A program made the translations under genes and the position numbers. Below are positions 1-10,461 of a stretch of DNA of 64,000 nucleotides, one piece after another. The stretch is from Arachis hypogaea (taxonomy: Eukaryota > Streptophyta > Magnoliopsida > Fabales > Fabaceae). Numbering within the stretch: the stretch's first letter is position 1; each line of letters begins with the position of its first letter. Where the stretch lies: NCBI RefSeq assembly GCF_003086295.3, contig NC_092043.1, forward strand, positions 49,938,598-50,002,597, written 5' to 3'. The notes under the pieces were generated by a model, which was not told the origin of the DNA, did not search any database, and saw nothing but the letters and a program-made list of their open reading frames with translations.

Positions 1-648
1 TTGGGAGTGGAGAGGGAGGAGATGAGAATAATGGAGTTGAGAAGGTATGATTGAGTGCGGTGACAATGGGATAAGAGGTTCAAATATTAAAAAGGTAAAA
101 AAAAGAAAAACAAATGAAGTAAAATTACGTCAGCGTCAACAGTAAAATGGCGTCGTTTAATCATGTTACGTTATTTTTTTGCTGACATGACATTGTTTAA
201 ATGTACTATGTCATTTTTTTAGTGACAAAAAAAAAACTAATTTAAATTATATCTTAACATTTTAAAATATCATTTAAATTAATTAAAAATTAAAAAATTA
301 AATTTTAAAAACTATTTTAAATATTAACTAAAATATCCAATTATTAAAGATGTGCACATAACTTTCTTATAATGCCATAATGGACCATTAAAAGTGACAT
401 GTGAGGTAGTTGCCTGGTTTCATCGTGATGAGCGTGGATTTGAGTTTTGCCCCGTTTCCTTTGTAGTGTAGTGTGGTGTTAACGTTGAATCAGAATGTTT
501 TGTTTACTTTTTGCTGCCCGTGACGTGGCAGTTCTTCAGTTGCTTCAATAATGCATTGCATGCTACGGCGGATCAACTTTTTAGTCAACATTTATCCTCC
601 TTTTGATTTTGATATGATCCACTCAGTAAATCACACTCATTTTATAAT
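1..648. other. AT-rich flank of the MULE, no gene seen
   Basis: No reading frame with recognisable family features. A less AT-rich island at about 400-600 resembles ordinary intergenic or promoter-like DNA but has no supportable gene. The stretch ends at the 9-bp target duplication of the Mutator-like element. Confidence 0.5.
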
Positions 649-657
649 CTATTTCTA
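649..657. repeat. Left target site duplication of the MULE
   Basis: CTATTTCTA, repeated exactly at 5549-5557. Nine bp is the normal Mutator target duplication. Confidence 0.75.
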
Positions 658-739
658 CTAGAATTTTTTATTTAAATAAATAAAATAAATACATTAATTA
701 TCAAAATAAATAATTTTAAAAATATTTACCGTCTTATAT

Positions 740-905
740 TATCTAATCATATATCGTTTACAGTATAAACAAAATGACATTGCATATATCTCATTTACAG
801 TATAAACGAGATATGACACATCAACTGCGTCGTGTCTATCTCGTTTACACTGTAAACGAGATAAGACTGAACAGCATCTATAAGTATAAGTCGTTTACAC
901 AGTAT
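740..905. repeat. Left subterminal palindromic motif cluster of the MULE
   Basis: Contains four variants of TCTCGTTTACA..GTAAACGAGA. The clearest palindrome is at about 838-864 (ATCTCGTTTACACTGTAAAC followed by GAGATA). The same motif recurs near the right end at 5370-5465, so it belongs to the element. It could be where transposase binds; that role is inferred. Confidence 0.55.
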
Positions 906-985
906 TTTTGCACCCCACGTTGACCTAGTCAAACTCTTTCTCCCCTCTTTAACCGTTTTCTTCCATATTTGAGTCCTATACGGTG

Positions 986-2430
986 ATGGCACGGCAGGCG
1001 GGCAACGACAGTGACATCAACAAATTAAATGAGACTTTGCATTACGATGGGGCGGCCAACTTTGAGGTTAGTTGCGTTATATTCAGTTAATCTAAGTATG
1101 TTGATATTGTTAGGGTAGTCTCGTAGTGACAAGAACTTAGTAAGATGCTTTAGGGGTTGGACTGTATGATTAATTTAGAACAATATTTGCTTGTGTAAGA
1201 TTTGTATGACTTAATTACGATTTGCTTACCGACATAAGTAAGTTAAAGACAGCTGTAGAGTAGACACATGGTAGTATGTTCCTAAGTAGGAGTAGTACTC
1301 TGTTCTTAAGTAGAGTAGAAAAATTGTATTATTATCTATTTATAGGTTAAAATCTTATTTTTCATTCTGCAGAGGCCTCGCCTTCTGTTGTCCCGACAAG
1401 TCAGCCATACCCTTCCTCCACTCGACACCATCGTCCCGTATCTGGTTGAGGCCGAATTTGGCAACACCGTGCCGCTCAGGGACTTCACATTTGACAATTT
1501 CCTAATTTCGGCACTCATGGAGCGATGTCGTCCGGAGACGCACACGTTTCATCTTCCGTGGGGTGATGTCACTATCACCCTGCAGGACGTGGCGTACCAC
1601 CTGGGCCTACGTGCACACAGAAACGCCGTTTGGGGTGCCTTCGTGACTTTGGTCGGTGGTACAACACTGAGACATGGGCGATGGTGGAATAGCTACTTGG
1701 TGCCAGGCCTCCAGTGATGGCACAGCAGGCGGCGCAGAGGAAGGAATCGTTCATGCTGAAGTTAGTCTGGTTGCGTAATCGTGTTCGACAGATGCCCCCC
1801 ACCGACGATCTTGAGACCCTCCGACAGTATGCCCGCTACTACATTATGTTACTGATCGGAGGGTATCTGCTGACAGACAAGTCCAACAATCTGGTGCACG
1901 TACGGTGGCTACTGCTTCTACAGGACTTCGCGGAGTGCAGGGCGTTATCATGGAGCTCTGCTGTGTTAGCCTGGACTTACCAGTCACTCTGTTTGGCGGC
2001 ACAGCGGGGAGTCACGGATATCGCTGGTTGCACTCCGCTGCTGATGAGTTGGATTACCAGAAATTTTCTCAGTGGTGTTCACTAGATAGAGGAGTCTACC
2101 AGTACCCGCTAGCTGCCAAGTATCGAAATATTATTTTTTTGTTTCATGTTAAACTTTGCTGTTAATTCGCATTGTTTGTAACTTAAGAAGTTGTATATGT
2201 CTTTGTTACTTTCAGATTGGTTGGATTGCAGCAACAGAGTAGAGACCAGCACCAGTCCAGGGTCTTGCACTATAGGTTATCTATCGACCGGTTACGGTTC
2301 GATGAGGTAAGTCATGAAATTAAATATTTTGATATTTCCTTATACTTGCTGTGTTGTAATACTTGTTATGCTGTTAAATATTTTTTTATTCAGTTTGCAT
2401 AGAGGGTGCTAGACAACTATGCACTCCACC
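986..2430 (+). pseudogene. Plant mobile domain (PMD, aminotransferase-like) protein, broken, MULE-carried
   Basis: Four exons can be traced. Exon 1 (986-1066) starts at ATG with MARQAGNDSD. Exon 2 (1373-2119) carries the mobile domain, with family-typical pieces TLPPLDTIVPYL, VPLRDFTFDNFLISAL, HTFHLPWGDVTITLQDVAYH and LGLRAH, then ESFMLKLVWLRNRV, ARYYIMLLIGGYL and SSAVLAWTYQSLC. Exon 3 (2216-2306) reads LVGLQQQSRDQHQSRVLHYR. Exon 4 starts at 2394. Introns have GT..AG ends and the joins keep phase. Defects: a frameshift near 1625, an in-frame TAG at 1690-1692, a second frameshift near 2050, a stop at 2400-2402, and a hAT-like insertion at 2431 that cuts exon 4. PMD proteins are known both as silencing and meristem regulators (MAIN/MAIL family) and as cargo of MULE and gypsy elements. 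This one lies inside a MULE and is not expected to give a full protein. Confidence 0.8.
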
Positions 2431-2982
2431 TAGGGGTGGAAACAGGCCAGGCCAGGCCAGGCTTTGCTCTTAACAGGCCTGGCCTGTCATACAGTTGATT
2501 GGCCTGAGCCTGGCCTACAGCCTGTTATAGGCTCTTTATAAAGTACTAGGCCTGGCCTGTTATTCAGCCTGGCCTGGCCTGAAGCCTGTTAAAAGGCCTG
2601 ATAATTTTTTTTTTACAAAAATAAAAATATTATTTAAAAAAATTATTTTTTAATAAAAATTGTTATATATAATATGTCATATATTTAATATTTATAAAAA
2701 ACTTTAAACTTTTAAAATATTTAAAATATACAAAAATATTTATAATAAAATATAATAAATTTAAAATATCTCATAATTTTATTAATAATAAATAATTATT
2801 TATATATTTAATTATATTTTAACAGGCTCAGGCAGGCCTGCCAGGCCTATAAGGCTAATTAGTAAGCCTGGGCCTGGCCTATTAATATATTAAGGCTTTT
2901 AAAAGAGCCTGGGCCTGTACCTATTCTATAACAGGCCAGGCTGCAGGTCCCTGGCAGGCCGCCTGGCCTTTTTCCACCCCTA
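2431..2982 (+). mobile_element. hAT-like non-autonomous element, copy 1 of a head-to-tail pair
   Basis: Starts TAGGGGTGGAAACAGGCC and ends GGCCTTTTTCCACCCCTA, giving inverted termini of the TAGGGGTG type seen in plant hAT-like elements. Both ends are packed with GGCCTG/CAGGCC repeats, while the middle (about 2600-2815) is very AT-rich. No coding capacity. It sits in exon 4 of the mobile-domain pseudogene. The superfamily is inferred from the termini; a clean 8-bp duplication around the pair is not visible. Confidence 0.65.
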
Positions 2983-2983
2983 A

Positions 2984-3551
2984 TAGGGGTGGAAACAGGC
3001 CAGGCCAGGCCAGGCTTTGCTCTTAATAGGCCTGGCCTGTCATACAGTTGATTGGCCTGAGCCTGGCCTGCAGCCTGTTATAGGCTCTTTATAAAGTATT
3101 AGGCCTGGCCTGTTATTCAGCCTGGCCTGGCCTGAAGCCTGTTAAAAGGCCTGATAATTTTTTTTTACAAAAATAAAAATATTATTTAAAAAAATTATTT
3201 TTTTTAGTTATATGTAATATGTCATATATTTAATATTTGTAAAAAAATTAACTTTTAACATATTTAAAATATACAAAAATATTTATAATAAAATATAATA
3301 AATTTAAAATATCTCATAATTTTATTAATAATAAATAATTATTTATATATTTAATTATATTTTAACAGGCCCAGGCAGGCCTGACAGGCCTATAAGGCTA
3401 ATTAGTGAGCCTGGGCTTGGCCTATTAATGTATTAAGGCTTTTAAAAGAGCCTTGGCCTGTATCTATTTTATAACAGGCCAGGCCAGGCCAGGCCAAACA
3501 CAGGCCAGGCTGCAGGCCCCTGGCAGGCCGCCTGGCCTTTTTCCATCCCTA
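2984..3551 (+). mobile_element. hAT-like non-autonomous element, copy 2 of a head-to-tail pair
   Basis: Near-identical to 2431-2982, in the same orientation, separated from it by one base. It has an extra stretch of GGCCAGGCCAGG near the right end (about 3473-3510) and small indels in the AT-rich core. Ends with CCATCCCTA, one mismatch from copy 1. The arrangement may reflect a tandem duplication of one insertion or insertion of one copy next to the other. Confidence 0.65.
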
Positions 3552-3690
3552 AGTCTCCACCCACCCTCCGAACCTGCCTGAACACAACAACATAAGATTG
3601 CTTTAGACACTTCGTACAACTACTTAGTATATCGTAATGAAGTATTGAAAGGCACAGATAAATTTAATATTACCAGTATCTGAGGTTCTG

Positions 3691-4569
3691 TCAAAGGGCC
3701 ACACAGAGGCTCCATTGACACCAATTATCAACTTGATGACACTGCACATGATACTTTAATCGGTCTGATTCTATCACTCGGTACTCCGCACTCCTCTGAA
3801 TACTGTATTTTTTCACACTCTGAAGCACTGCCTCTCTGCCTCTAAACTTGTGGCCGACCCAAAACTCTACACTGCCGTCTAGGTTGTAATCCTCTTCACC
3901 CGTGTCAAGAAACGGAATCCTCTCGTGCATGGCGTCCAAATCCAGGCTGTGATAGTGAGAGGGAACTGCCAAAATGGGCTGGTATCGGAAGAGGTGGAGG
4001 CAGGACATGGCGGGTCGCAATCGGAACGGGTGTCTCCAGAACACACTCATTCTCATCCCCACTATCGGACAATCCGCTTTCACCATTGTCCGCCGCGTAA
4101 TCCTCGTCCGACTCCTCCTCGCCCTCCTCCGCCTCATCCACTGGAACGGCAACATGAATGGGTGGTGGTGCGAGAGGTAGTTGTCCTGCACATAGGTCGA
4201 GTGTACGGAAGGACCACCGCCACTGTGTCCAACCTCTGCAGACAGCTCCATTACTTGCTCCACCATGATCCTCCCATGGATGTCGAACATCACTCGCACA
4301 TGCTCGTCCCCTTGGAGTCGAAATAGTCGAAATCGGAAGACTCCATTACCCATGGGGGCCAGTAACCTATCCGCTACCCTTCCGATTTCCCTCGCTACTG
4401 TACCACCGAACTTGCTCAGTATCAAACTCTTCAAATCCGACAACGTATTCACACGTTGAATGGGAAACAATATCGGATCCTCGCACTCAAATGTCACCCC
4501 GTTATCGCCGTTTCTCATACGGCAATTGGGATACACAAGCACAATTATGTACGGATTATTACTGGCCAT
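3691..4569 (-). pseudogene. MuDR-type transposase, N-terminal fragment (MULE)
   Basis: Reads leftwards from ATG at 4569 (MASNNPYIIVLVYPNC). The N-terminal part has GDNGVTFECEDPILFPIQRV and LSDLKSLILSKFGG, typical of legume MURA N-termini. The C-terminal part has VEFWVGHKFRGREAVLQSVK, YSIQRSAEYRVIESDRLKYH and QWSLCVAL, which match the MuDR N-terminal DNA-binding region. Between them the expected acidic linker (SDEDYAADNGESGLSDSGDE) lies in another frame at about 3970-4140, so two opposite frameshifts bracket it. A TGA follows VAL, and QNLRYW resumes directly after it. The catalytic DDE core and SWIM zinc finger of a full transposase are absent: only about 290 codons remain. It lies inside the MULE of 658-5548 and faces the mobile-domain gene. 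Confidence 0.8.
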
Positions 4570-4613
4570 GCCTTATATTTGTGAGAAATATAATACGAAA
4601 AGTTTGTCAAGAA

Positions 4614-5313
4614 TAGGGGTGCACAGACCCGGCCCGGCCCGGTCCCGAACACTTTAGGAACTAATTTGGAGTGATTTCATCGGGCTTAGGGTCGGGTACG
4701 GGTCTCAAAAATAGACCCGGTCATTATTTCGGGTTGGGTTCGGGCCATAGCTCGGGTCATCCGAAGTCGGCCCAGTGGCCCGGTCATCATACACAATTAA
4801 TATTTTGTGTTATTAGTGATGGATCATGACTATTCTTACGTAGAATTTAAGTATTGTAAACCTTAATATTTTGTGTTATTAGTCATTATAAGACTATAAG
4901 TTAATGTTTTATGTTTAGAATGCATAAGATTTTAGACTAATACATAAGATTGTGTTATTTGTATTGATTTAAATATTTGGTATTATTAGACAATATTAGT
5001 ATTGATTGTGGTTATGCTTTAATTTTGAAGAATGGTTGGTTCTTGTTATATTTTTCTAAGTGAATTTTACCATGTTAACTAATGGTTGGAGCCTTGGAAA
5101 TTTGGATATTTTTACATGTTAGTTTACAAGAAGGTATCAACGTAATGTAATGTTAACGGCCCGGTTTTCACCCGGTATAATTGTGGCCCGAAAGTGTATT
5201 GGTTTCATCGGGTTTAGGGCCGGGTTCGGGTCTAATAAATAGACCCGGTGTATATTTCGGGCCGCGTCTGGGTCACATCAAACCCGACTTCACCCGACCC
5301 ATGTGCACCCCTA
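4614..5313. mobile_element. hAT-like non-autonomous element, GGCCCG-rich termini, 700 bp
   Basis: Begins TAGGGGTGCACA and ends TGTGCACCCCTA, perfect 12-bp inverted termini. Flanked by an exact 8-bp direct repeat GTCAAGAA (4606-4613 and 5314-5321), the hAT-type length. Both ends are rich in GGCCCG, GGGTC and CGGGT repeats; the core (about 4800-5150) is AT-rich with no reading frame. It inserted upstream of the transposase fragment inside the MULE, so it is younger than the MULE. Confidence 0.8.
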
Positions 5314-5367
5314 GTCAAGAATACCAAGGATTACACATCCTTTTATAGTCGGTAGGACACAATTCCA

Positions 5368-5466
5368 TGTATCTCGTTTACCGATAGATAACATGTCATA
5401 TCTCGTTTACACAGTAAACAAAATACATGTAATGTAATCTCGTTTACACTGTATACGAGATATGAC
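5368..5466. repeat. Right subterminal palindromic motif cluster of the MULE
   Basis: Three copies of the TCTCGTTTAC motif (about 5373, 5401 and 5440), two forming imperfect palindromes. They mirror the cluster at 740-905. Placed just inside the right terminal inverted repeat. Confidence 0.55.
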
Positions 5467-5548
5467 TGAAAAGCTTAAAATGATAAATTTTTTAAAATTA
5501 TTTATTTTGGTAATTAATGCATTTATTTTATTTATTTAAATAAAAAAT

Positions 5549-5557
5549 CTATTTCTA
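5549..5557. repeat. Right target site duplication of the MULE
   Basis: CTATTTCTA, an exact match to 649-657 on the other side of the terminal inverted repeats. Confidence 0.75.
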
Positions 5558-7449
5558 ATATATATATATTACTGGAAAATTATCCCGTGTTCCACGTACG
5601 AAAATAAAACTTTAATGTTCCATTGTACAATCACTTTGCCTACTGCCTAGTGTTGTTTTGTCATGTAGTGAAGTATGAATTAACGATATTATATTATTCC
5701 TATATTAAAAAAGAATTTGTCGTAAATGACCCGCTAAAAAAAGATGTATACTAATTGCTAGCTGTTGGCTTAAAAAAAAAAAAAAAGTGAAAAAAAAGTT
5801 ACTTGACTAACTATTTAGCCTCAAATAATATGAGAACTAGTCTAACAATCAAGTATTTTTTAAATATATATATATATATATATATATATTGTCAATACTC
5901 TTTTATATTTAAAGATGTTTAATTGTATTACAAATTAAATTTAATTTTTATTTAAAAATATTAAAATATCACAGAGTTTATTTTAACAAATTAAATAATT
6001 TTTATTATCAATTTTAGAAAGATTAAAGTATTCTTTAAATAATAATTTTAAAATTATTAAAATATCTTTGTCGGATTAATTAATTTTTTTATTTATTAGT
6101 AATAAGGAAATTTAATTCAATATTAAAATACTAAATTATCTATAGTTAATTTTTAAAATATCAAAATAAATTTTTAGGATTAATCTTAAAATAATTAAAA
6201 TAAAAGGTTGATTAATTGTATTATAAATTGTAAATTTTGATCTTTTAAAACAACTAAAATACGCTAAAGAATAAAATATTTTTTTTGCTCATTTTAAATT
6301 ATTAAAATACTCTCTTTAAAACTCAAAAGAAAAATTAGGATTACTTTTAAAAAGACTAAAATTCTCTTTAAATTTAAAGATATTTAATTGTATTAGAAAT
6401 TAAAATTAAAATTTAATTATAAGAAGACTAAAATTTGTGCATAGTTCATTTCAAGAGACTAACAAATTTTTTTAACATTAATTTTAAAAAAAATAACTCT
6501 TATAATTCATATTTAAAGTACTAAAATATCTTTTAACCGTTAATTTTTTAAAAAGACTAAATTATCCATAAAGGATTAGTTAAGATTGTCTGATTCATTA
6601 TATTATTAAAAATTAAAAACTTTACTTTAATATTAAAAAGATTCAAGTACTCTTATATTTAATTTAAAAAAAAAAAAGATAACTTTTAAATATTAATCTT
6701 AAAAAGGCTAAAAAACTCTTTTATAAAAAAGTCGTTTAACTATATTTGAAATTATTAATTTAAAAGAACATAATAACCATTTGAAGGTTAATTTGAAAGA
6801 GACTAAAAAAATCATTATGAAATTAATTTATATTGTTTGATTGTATGAGAGAGTGAAAATTTGAATTTGATTTTAAAATGTTAAAATTCTTTTTTAGTTT
6901 ATTTTTACATAATGTTCATTGTTAACATCACTATTTTTTTTACTCTGACAGCTAATTAATACCAGTGTCAATCCTAATCTTAATTTTATATAGTATTCAT
7001 AGTTCATAGTTTATGTCTTTTTTTTTTTTTCAGTTTGCTTCTAATTCAATCACACTAAGATTGTATAATCAATTATTTTACATACTAAAAGGTAGTATTA
7101 TATTACATAAGTTTTTCTGGGGAAAAAAATCCTGTACACATATAGATTAATCTTTATTTAAATACTTTTTTTAAAATTTAGATACTTCAAAAAAACTACT
7201 CATTTTATATGAGCATTATTTAAAAATTTAGTATTATATAATAAATAAGAAAAATAGAAATAGATATAACAGATTAAGTACAATTTGATCAATATTTTTA
7301 TTATCTTTTTTAGGTATTAACGTGATAATCACATACAAAAAATGGACTTTTAATTTAATGTCAACAATTTATTAATAGTTTTAATTTGAAAAAGAAATAC
7401 ATAAAGAAGATGTAGATGAGTAAATTTGATTTTATACAATGCTACACAT
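5558..7449. repeat. AT-rich spacer with a degenerate tandem array
   Basis: No gene. From about 5900 to 6900 a module recurs with variants of TTTAATTGTATTA.AAATTAAA, followed after some tens of bases by AAAAAGACTAAAAT.CTCTTT. Recognisable starts lie near 5917, 6212, 6382, 6590, 6735 and 6838, and spacing is irregular (about 100-300 bp). This looks like an old, eroded tandem repeat. A (TA)n tract lies at 5865-5889. Confidence 0.4.
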
Positions 7450-8180
7450 TTAAATATCTTTTTATCAAAATTCATCTAAATAAGTCCAATACCAATAAAA
7501 ATCATTTTCATTAAAAGAGCGTGATAACACACAGGTTTTAATAACGCAACTTTTTCATCTTCGTCTTCTCCTTTTTCTTTTCCTTCTCCATTTCCTCCTC
7601 CTCCTCTTTCTTCTTCTTTTAAATTCGCGCATGTAGGTTTTTTTTCTTCTTTCGTTATCACCATCATCAACAGCACCAACATTTTGGTAACATCTTTATT
7701 GGTTCTAATTTTTCTGCCATTATTAAATAATTTCAGTTCATTTTTTAGTTTATTTTGTTTTATTTGTGAATTGATTTCGGTTCATTTGTGTGTTAATTTC
7801 AGTTCACTTGTGAATAAAAAAATTGGTCAATACTTATTAGATAAATGAACCGACAATTAATACACAAATGAACCGAAATAAATTGAGAAATGAACCAAAA
7901 TTATTTAACGATGATATGCAGAGAAAATCAAAACTAACAAAGATGTTTGCAAAAAATGTTGATGTTATTGGTGATGACGATAAAGCAGAATAAGGATGAG
8001 GAGGAGAAGAAAGAGGAGAAGAAGAAGGAAAAAAGAAAAACTTGCATATGTGAATTTGAAAGAAGGAGGGAAGAAGAACCTTCGCAAATTTGAAAGAAGA
8101 ATAAGAAGGAGGAGAAGGAGGAGGCGTGATTTGAAAAATTGTTATAACAACTTGGATAAATATTTTGCTTTCATGTAAAG
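7450..8180. repeat. Long inverted repeat (foldback-type element)
   Basis: Two arms of about 330 bp around a centre near 7830. The left arm is CT-rich on the + strand (7545-7620), then AACATTTTGGTAACATCTTT, then GGTTCATTTGTGTGTTAATT. The right arm carries the complements: GAACCGAAAT and AATACACAAATGAACC near 7860, AAAGATGTTTGCAAAAAATG near 7940, and a GA-rich block at 7990-8140. Short reading frames rich in Arg/Lys/Glu here are by-products of the purine runs. No transposase. The exact ends are not resolved. Confidence 0.55.
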
Positions 8181-8254
8181 CTTTATTCTTATTTTAATTA
8201 TAATAAAAAAATATCAGGTGATGCATTTTGATTCCTCAAACTACTAATATAAAC

Positions 8255-8825
8255 TATATATAAACTATATACAGAGTGGGAATGGTAGAGAGAAATAAAA
8301 AAAGAGAGAGATAGATGAGAGAATTTAGGAAGGGAGTTTATTAATTTTAGAAGAAAATATTTCTTCTCAATTTTAATAAGAGAATGTTATGTGAGACATT
8401 TAGTTATTAAATTGGATAATAATATATAAATATATAGGCTATATGAAAATATTTGTTCAATGTGTACAATAAGCTATATGAGTTACAAAATGATCAAGGT
8501 TCCAACTCTTAACTTTTCGGATCTAGAGTTTTAATACCATGTCATGATACCACTCATCCCAAAAACTTACACTGATGAAAAAGATAACACTAATAGTTAT
8601 ATATTTAATATTTCCTAAACCTCCATTGTACACATTGTACAAATATTCTATTAATTTTTTATACTTTTTCAAATATATAATAAATTATATATAGAGTGAG
8701 AAGCGTAAGAAAAATAGAAAAAATGAAAAGAGATAGATGATAGAATATAAAAAAAATTTATTAATTTTAAAAAAAAATATTTTTTCTCAAATTTAATAAA
8801 AATGTCATAGATATGAAAACTATCA
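8255..8825 (+). repeat. Pair of direct repeats about 420 bp apart
   Basis: Copy 1 at about 8255-8400 and copy 2 at about 8678-8820 share the order ATATA[C/T]AGAGTG[G/A]GAA, AGAGATAGATGA.AGAAT, TTTATTAATTTTA.AA.AAAATAT and TCTCAA.TTTAATAA. The intervening stretch contains ATACCATGTCATGATACCAC. This could be a small LTR-like or TRIM-like unit, but no primer binding site or polypurine tract was identified. Confidence 0.4.
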
Positions 8826-9114
8826 ATGATGGAACTCAATTTTTAAAGTAAGACAGTTTTGTAAAGAATAACTCCCCAAAGGGTTGATATTATGTTTGAA
8901 AAATTACATTAAGATCCAATCATATATTATCGCATTAGCAGAAGTGTTTAGTCAACCACTGAATATCTCGAAAGGCCATATTGGATGACTTTGTAAAACC
9001 TTTTTACTTTGCTAATGTATAGAATCTATTTTTAATATATAAAAGTAGATATATAAGCATGCATCATATTATTTTTGAGATTTTTTTTTATTAATGTCAT
9101 GTCAGTAATATTGT

Positions 9115-9325
9115 TTATTTGGTACAACTTTAAAATCAACCACTCAATTCTTACCAAATTAACTACTATTTTTAAATCAACAAAAAAAATATACAAATAA
9201 AAAACTAAAAAATAGAATCCAATAAATTTGTAACCTCCAAATACATTGAATTCATATATCTATATTATATCTTATCGTTATAAACAATACAATAAATTTA
9301 TAACCGAAACAATTTATCTATAAAT
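9115..9325 (+). repeat. Direct repeat copy 1 within the Helitron
   Basis: Shares long exact runs with 9873-10085, including ATAGAATCCAATAAATTTGT and AACCTCCAAATACATTGAAT, with a constant offset of about 758 bp. Suggests an internal duplication within the element. Confidence 0.7.
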
Positions 9326-9394
9326 TAAAAGTTTAAAAAATGAAAAATATATTTTATTATTATAATTATGTTTATTATAATCATTTTAATTTTT

Positions 9395-9470
9395 GCCAAT
9401 GTGTTATACCTCAAATAACATAGTCAACCATATTGATCGCGAGTTCGAGTTTCTATATCTTTGGTAAAAA
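9395..9470 (+). repeat. Possible SINE-like tail
   Basis: Contains ATCGCGAGTTCGAGTTTC, which resembles a tRNA-type B box, followed by a poly-A run (GGTAAAAAAATAA). An A box is not obvious, so a chance match is possible. Confidence 0.25.
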
Positions 9471-9872
9471 AATAATCATTTTAATTTTTACTTATTATTA
9501 AAAACATTCTATTTTATTTTACCAATATAAATTTTGAAAAGAATATTTGAAAACTAAAAAAAAAAATTATTAAAAGAGTATCAAAACAAAACCAAAAAAT
9601 ATATGATATTAGACATACATTTTTATATTAGATACATTTGTAGTATATAAGATGCATATGCATGCATGTTTACCTCAAAACATTAATTAACTATTTTTTT
9701 TACAAAAAATGTTTAACTTTTAGCTTTTGTTGCATATATTTGTACATATAAAGATACATCATGCATGGATACAAATCTAAATATATAATTATTACAATAA
9801 TTATGTTGACCGCAACTTCATAAGTTTAGGCCATTGACTACGTCAATTGCATTGCCAACTTTAGAATAATTA

Positions 9873-10085
9873 TTATTCGGCACAACTTTAGAATCAACCA
9901 CGCAATTCTTGCCAAATCAACTATTATTTTCAAATCAGCAAAAAAATAAAATATACAAATAAAAAACTAAAAAATAGAATCCAATAAATTTGTAACCTCC
10001 AAATACATTGAATTCATATTCTTATATTTATTATATCTTACCGTTATAAACAATACAATAAATTTATAACCACAACAATTAATTT
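9873..10085 (+). repeat. Direct repeat copy 2 within the Helitron
   Basis: Second copy of 9115-9325, with substitutions and small indels near the front part and close identity in the second half. Confidence 0.7.
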
Positions 10086-10461
10086 ATTAATTTTTATAAA
10101 TAACTCACTAAAGGTAATAAACATCCATATTACAAATGTCATAATAATATTATTAATCATAATAAAGTTTACGTTATAAGTATTTAAATTCCATACCATT
10201 TAAACTACATATATAAGTTTCTTATTATTATTCCTTTATATAACATCAAATTGAACACAAAAAATTTATTTTCGAACTGCATATCTCAAACTTACTCAAT
10301 AGAGCATCATTCTCTCAAAGCAGAACGATTAGATCTAATGGCCATGCAATGAGAATCTGATGATCAGGTATGACAAAAAAAAAAACACAACATGCATCAT
10401 ACATTCATACTTACTCAAATACCATATACCTAATGATAACATAAATTGAATATTGAAATAG

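Larger units (their letters stand above)
658..5548. mobile_element. Mutator-like element (MULE) with plant mobile domain gene and transposase fragment
   Basis: The ends are inverted copies of an AT-rich terminal repeat of roughly 60-70 bp (left about 663-722, right about 5490-5548). The arms share blocks such as TTTATTTAAATAAA and ATTAATTA[T/C]CAAAATAAAT. Both ends are flanked by the 9-bp direct repeat CTATTTCTA (649-657 and 5549-5557), the size expected for Mutator-like transposition. Just inside each end are clusters of the motif TCTCGTTTAC in palindromic arrangement. The interior has a broken plant-mobile-domain gene on the + strand and a broken MuDR N-terminal fragment on the - strand, facing each other, with three hAT-like insertions. 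Association of plant mobile domains with MULEs is known from plants. This copy is clearly non-autonomous now. Confidence 0.8.

Noticed and set aside
3925..4326. 133-codon + strand frame rich in Pro and His
   Set aside because: It is antisense to the MuDR transposase fragment and has no family features; the - strand reading is clearly the coding one.
7996..8178. Arg/Lys-rich small protein
   Set aside because: It is the translation of a GA-rich arm of an inverted repeat; the opposite arm gives the matching Ser/Phe-rich or acidic frames.
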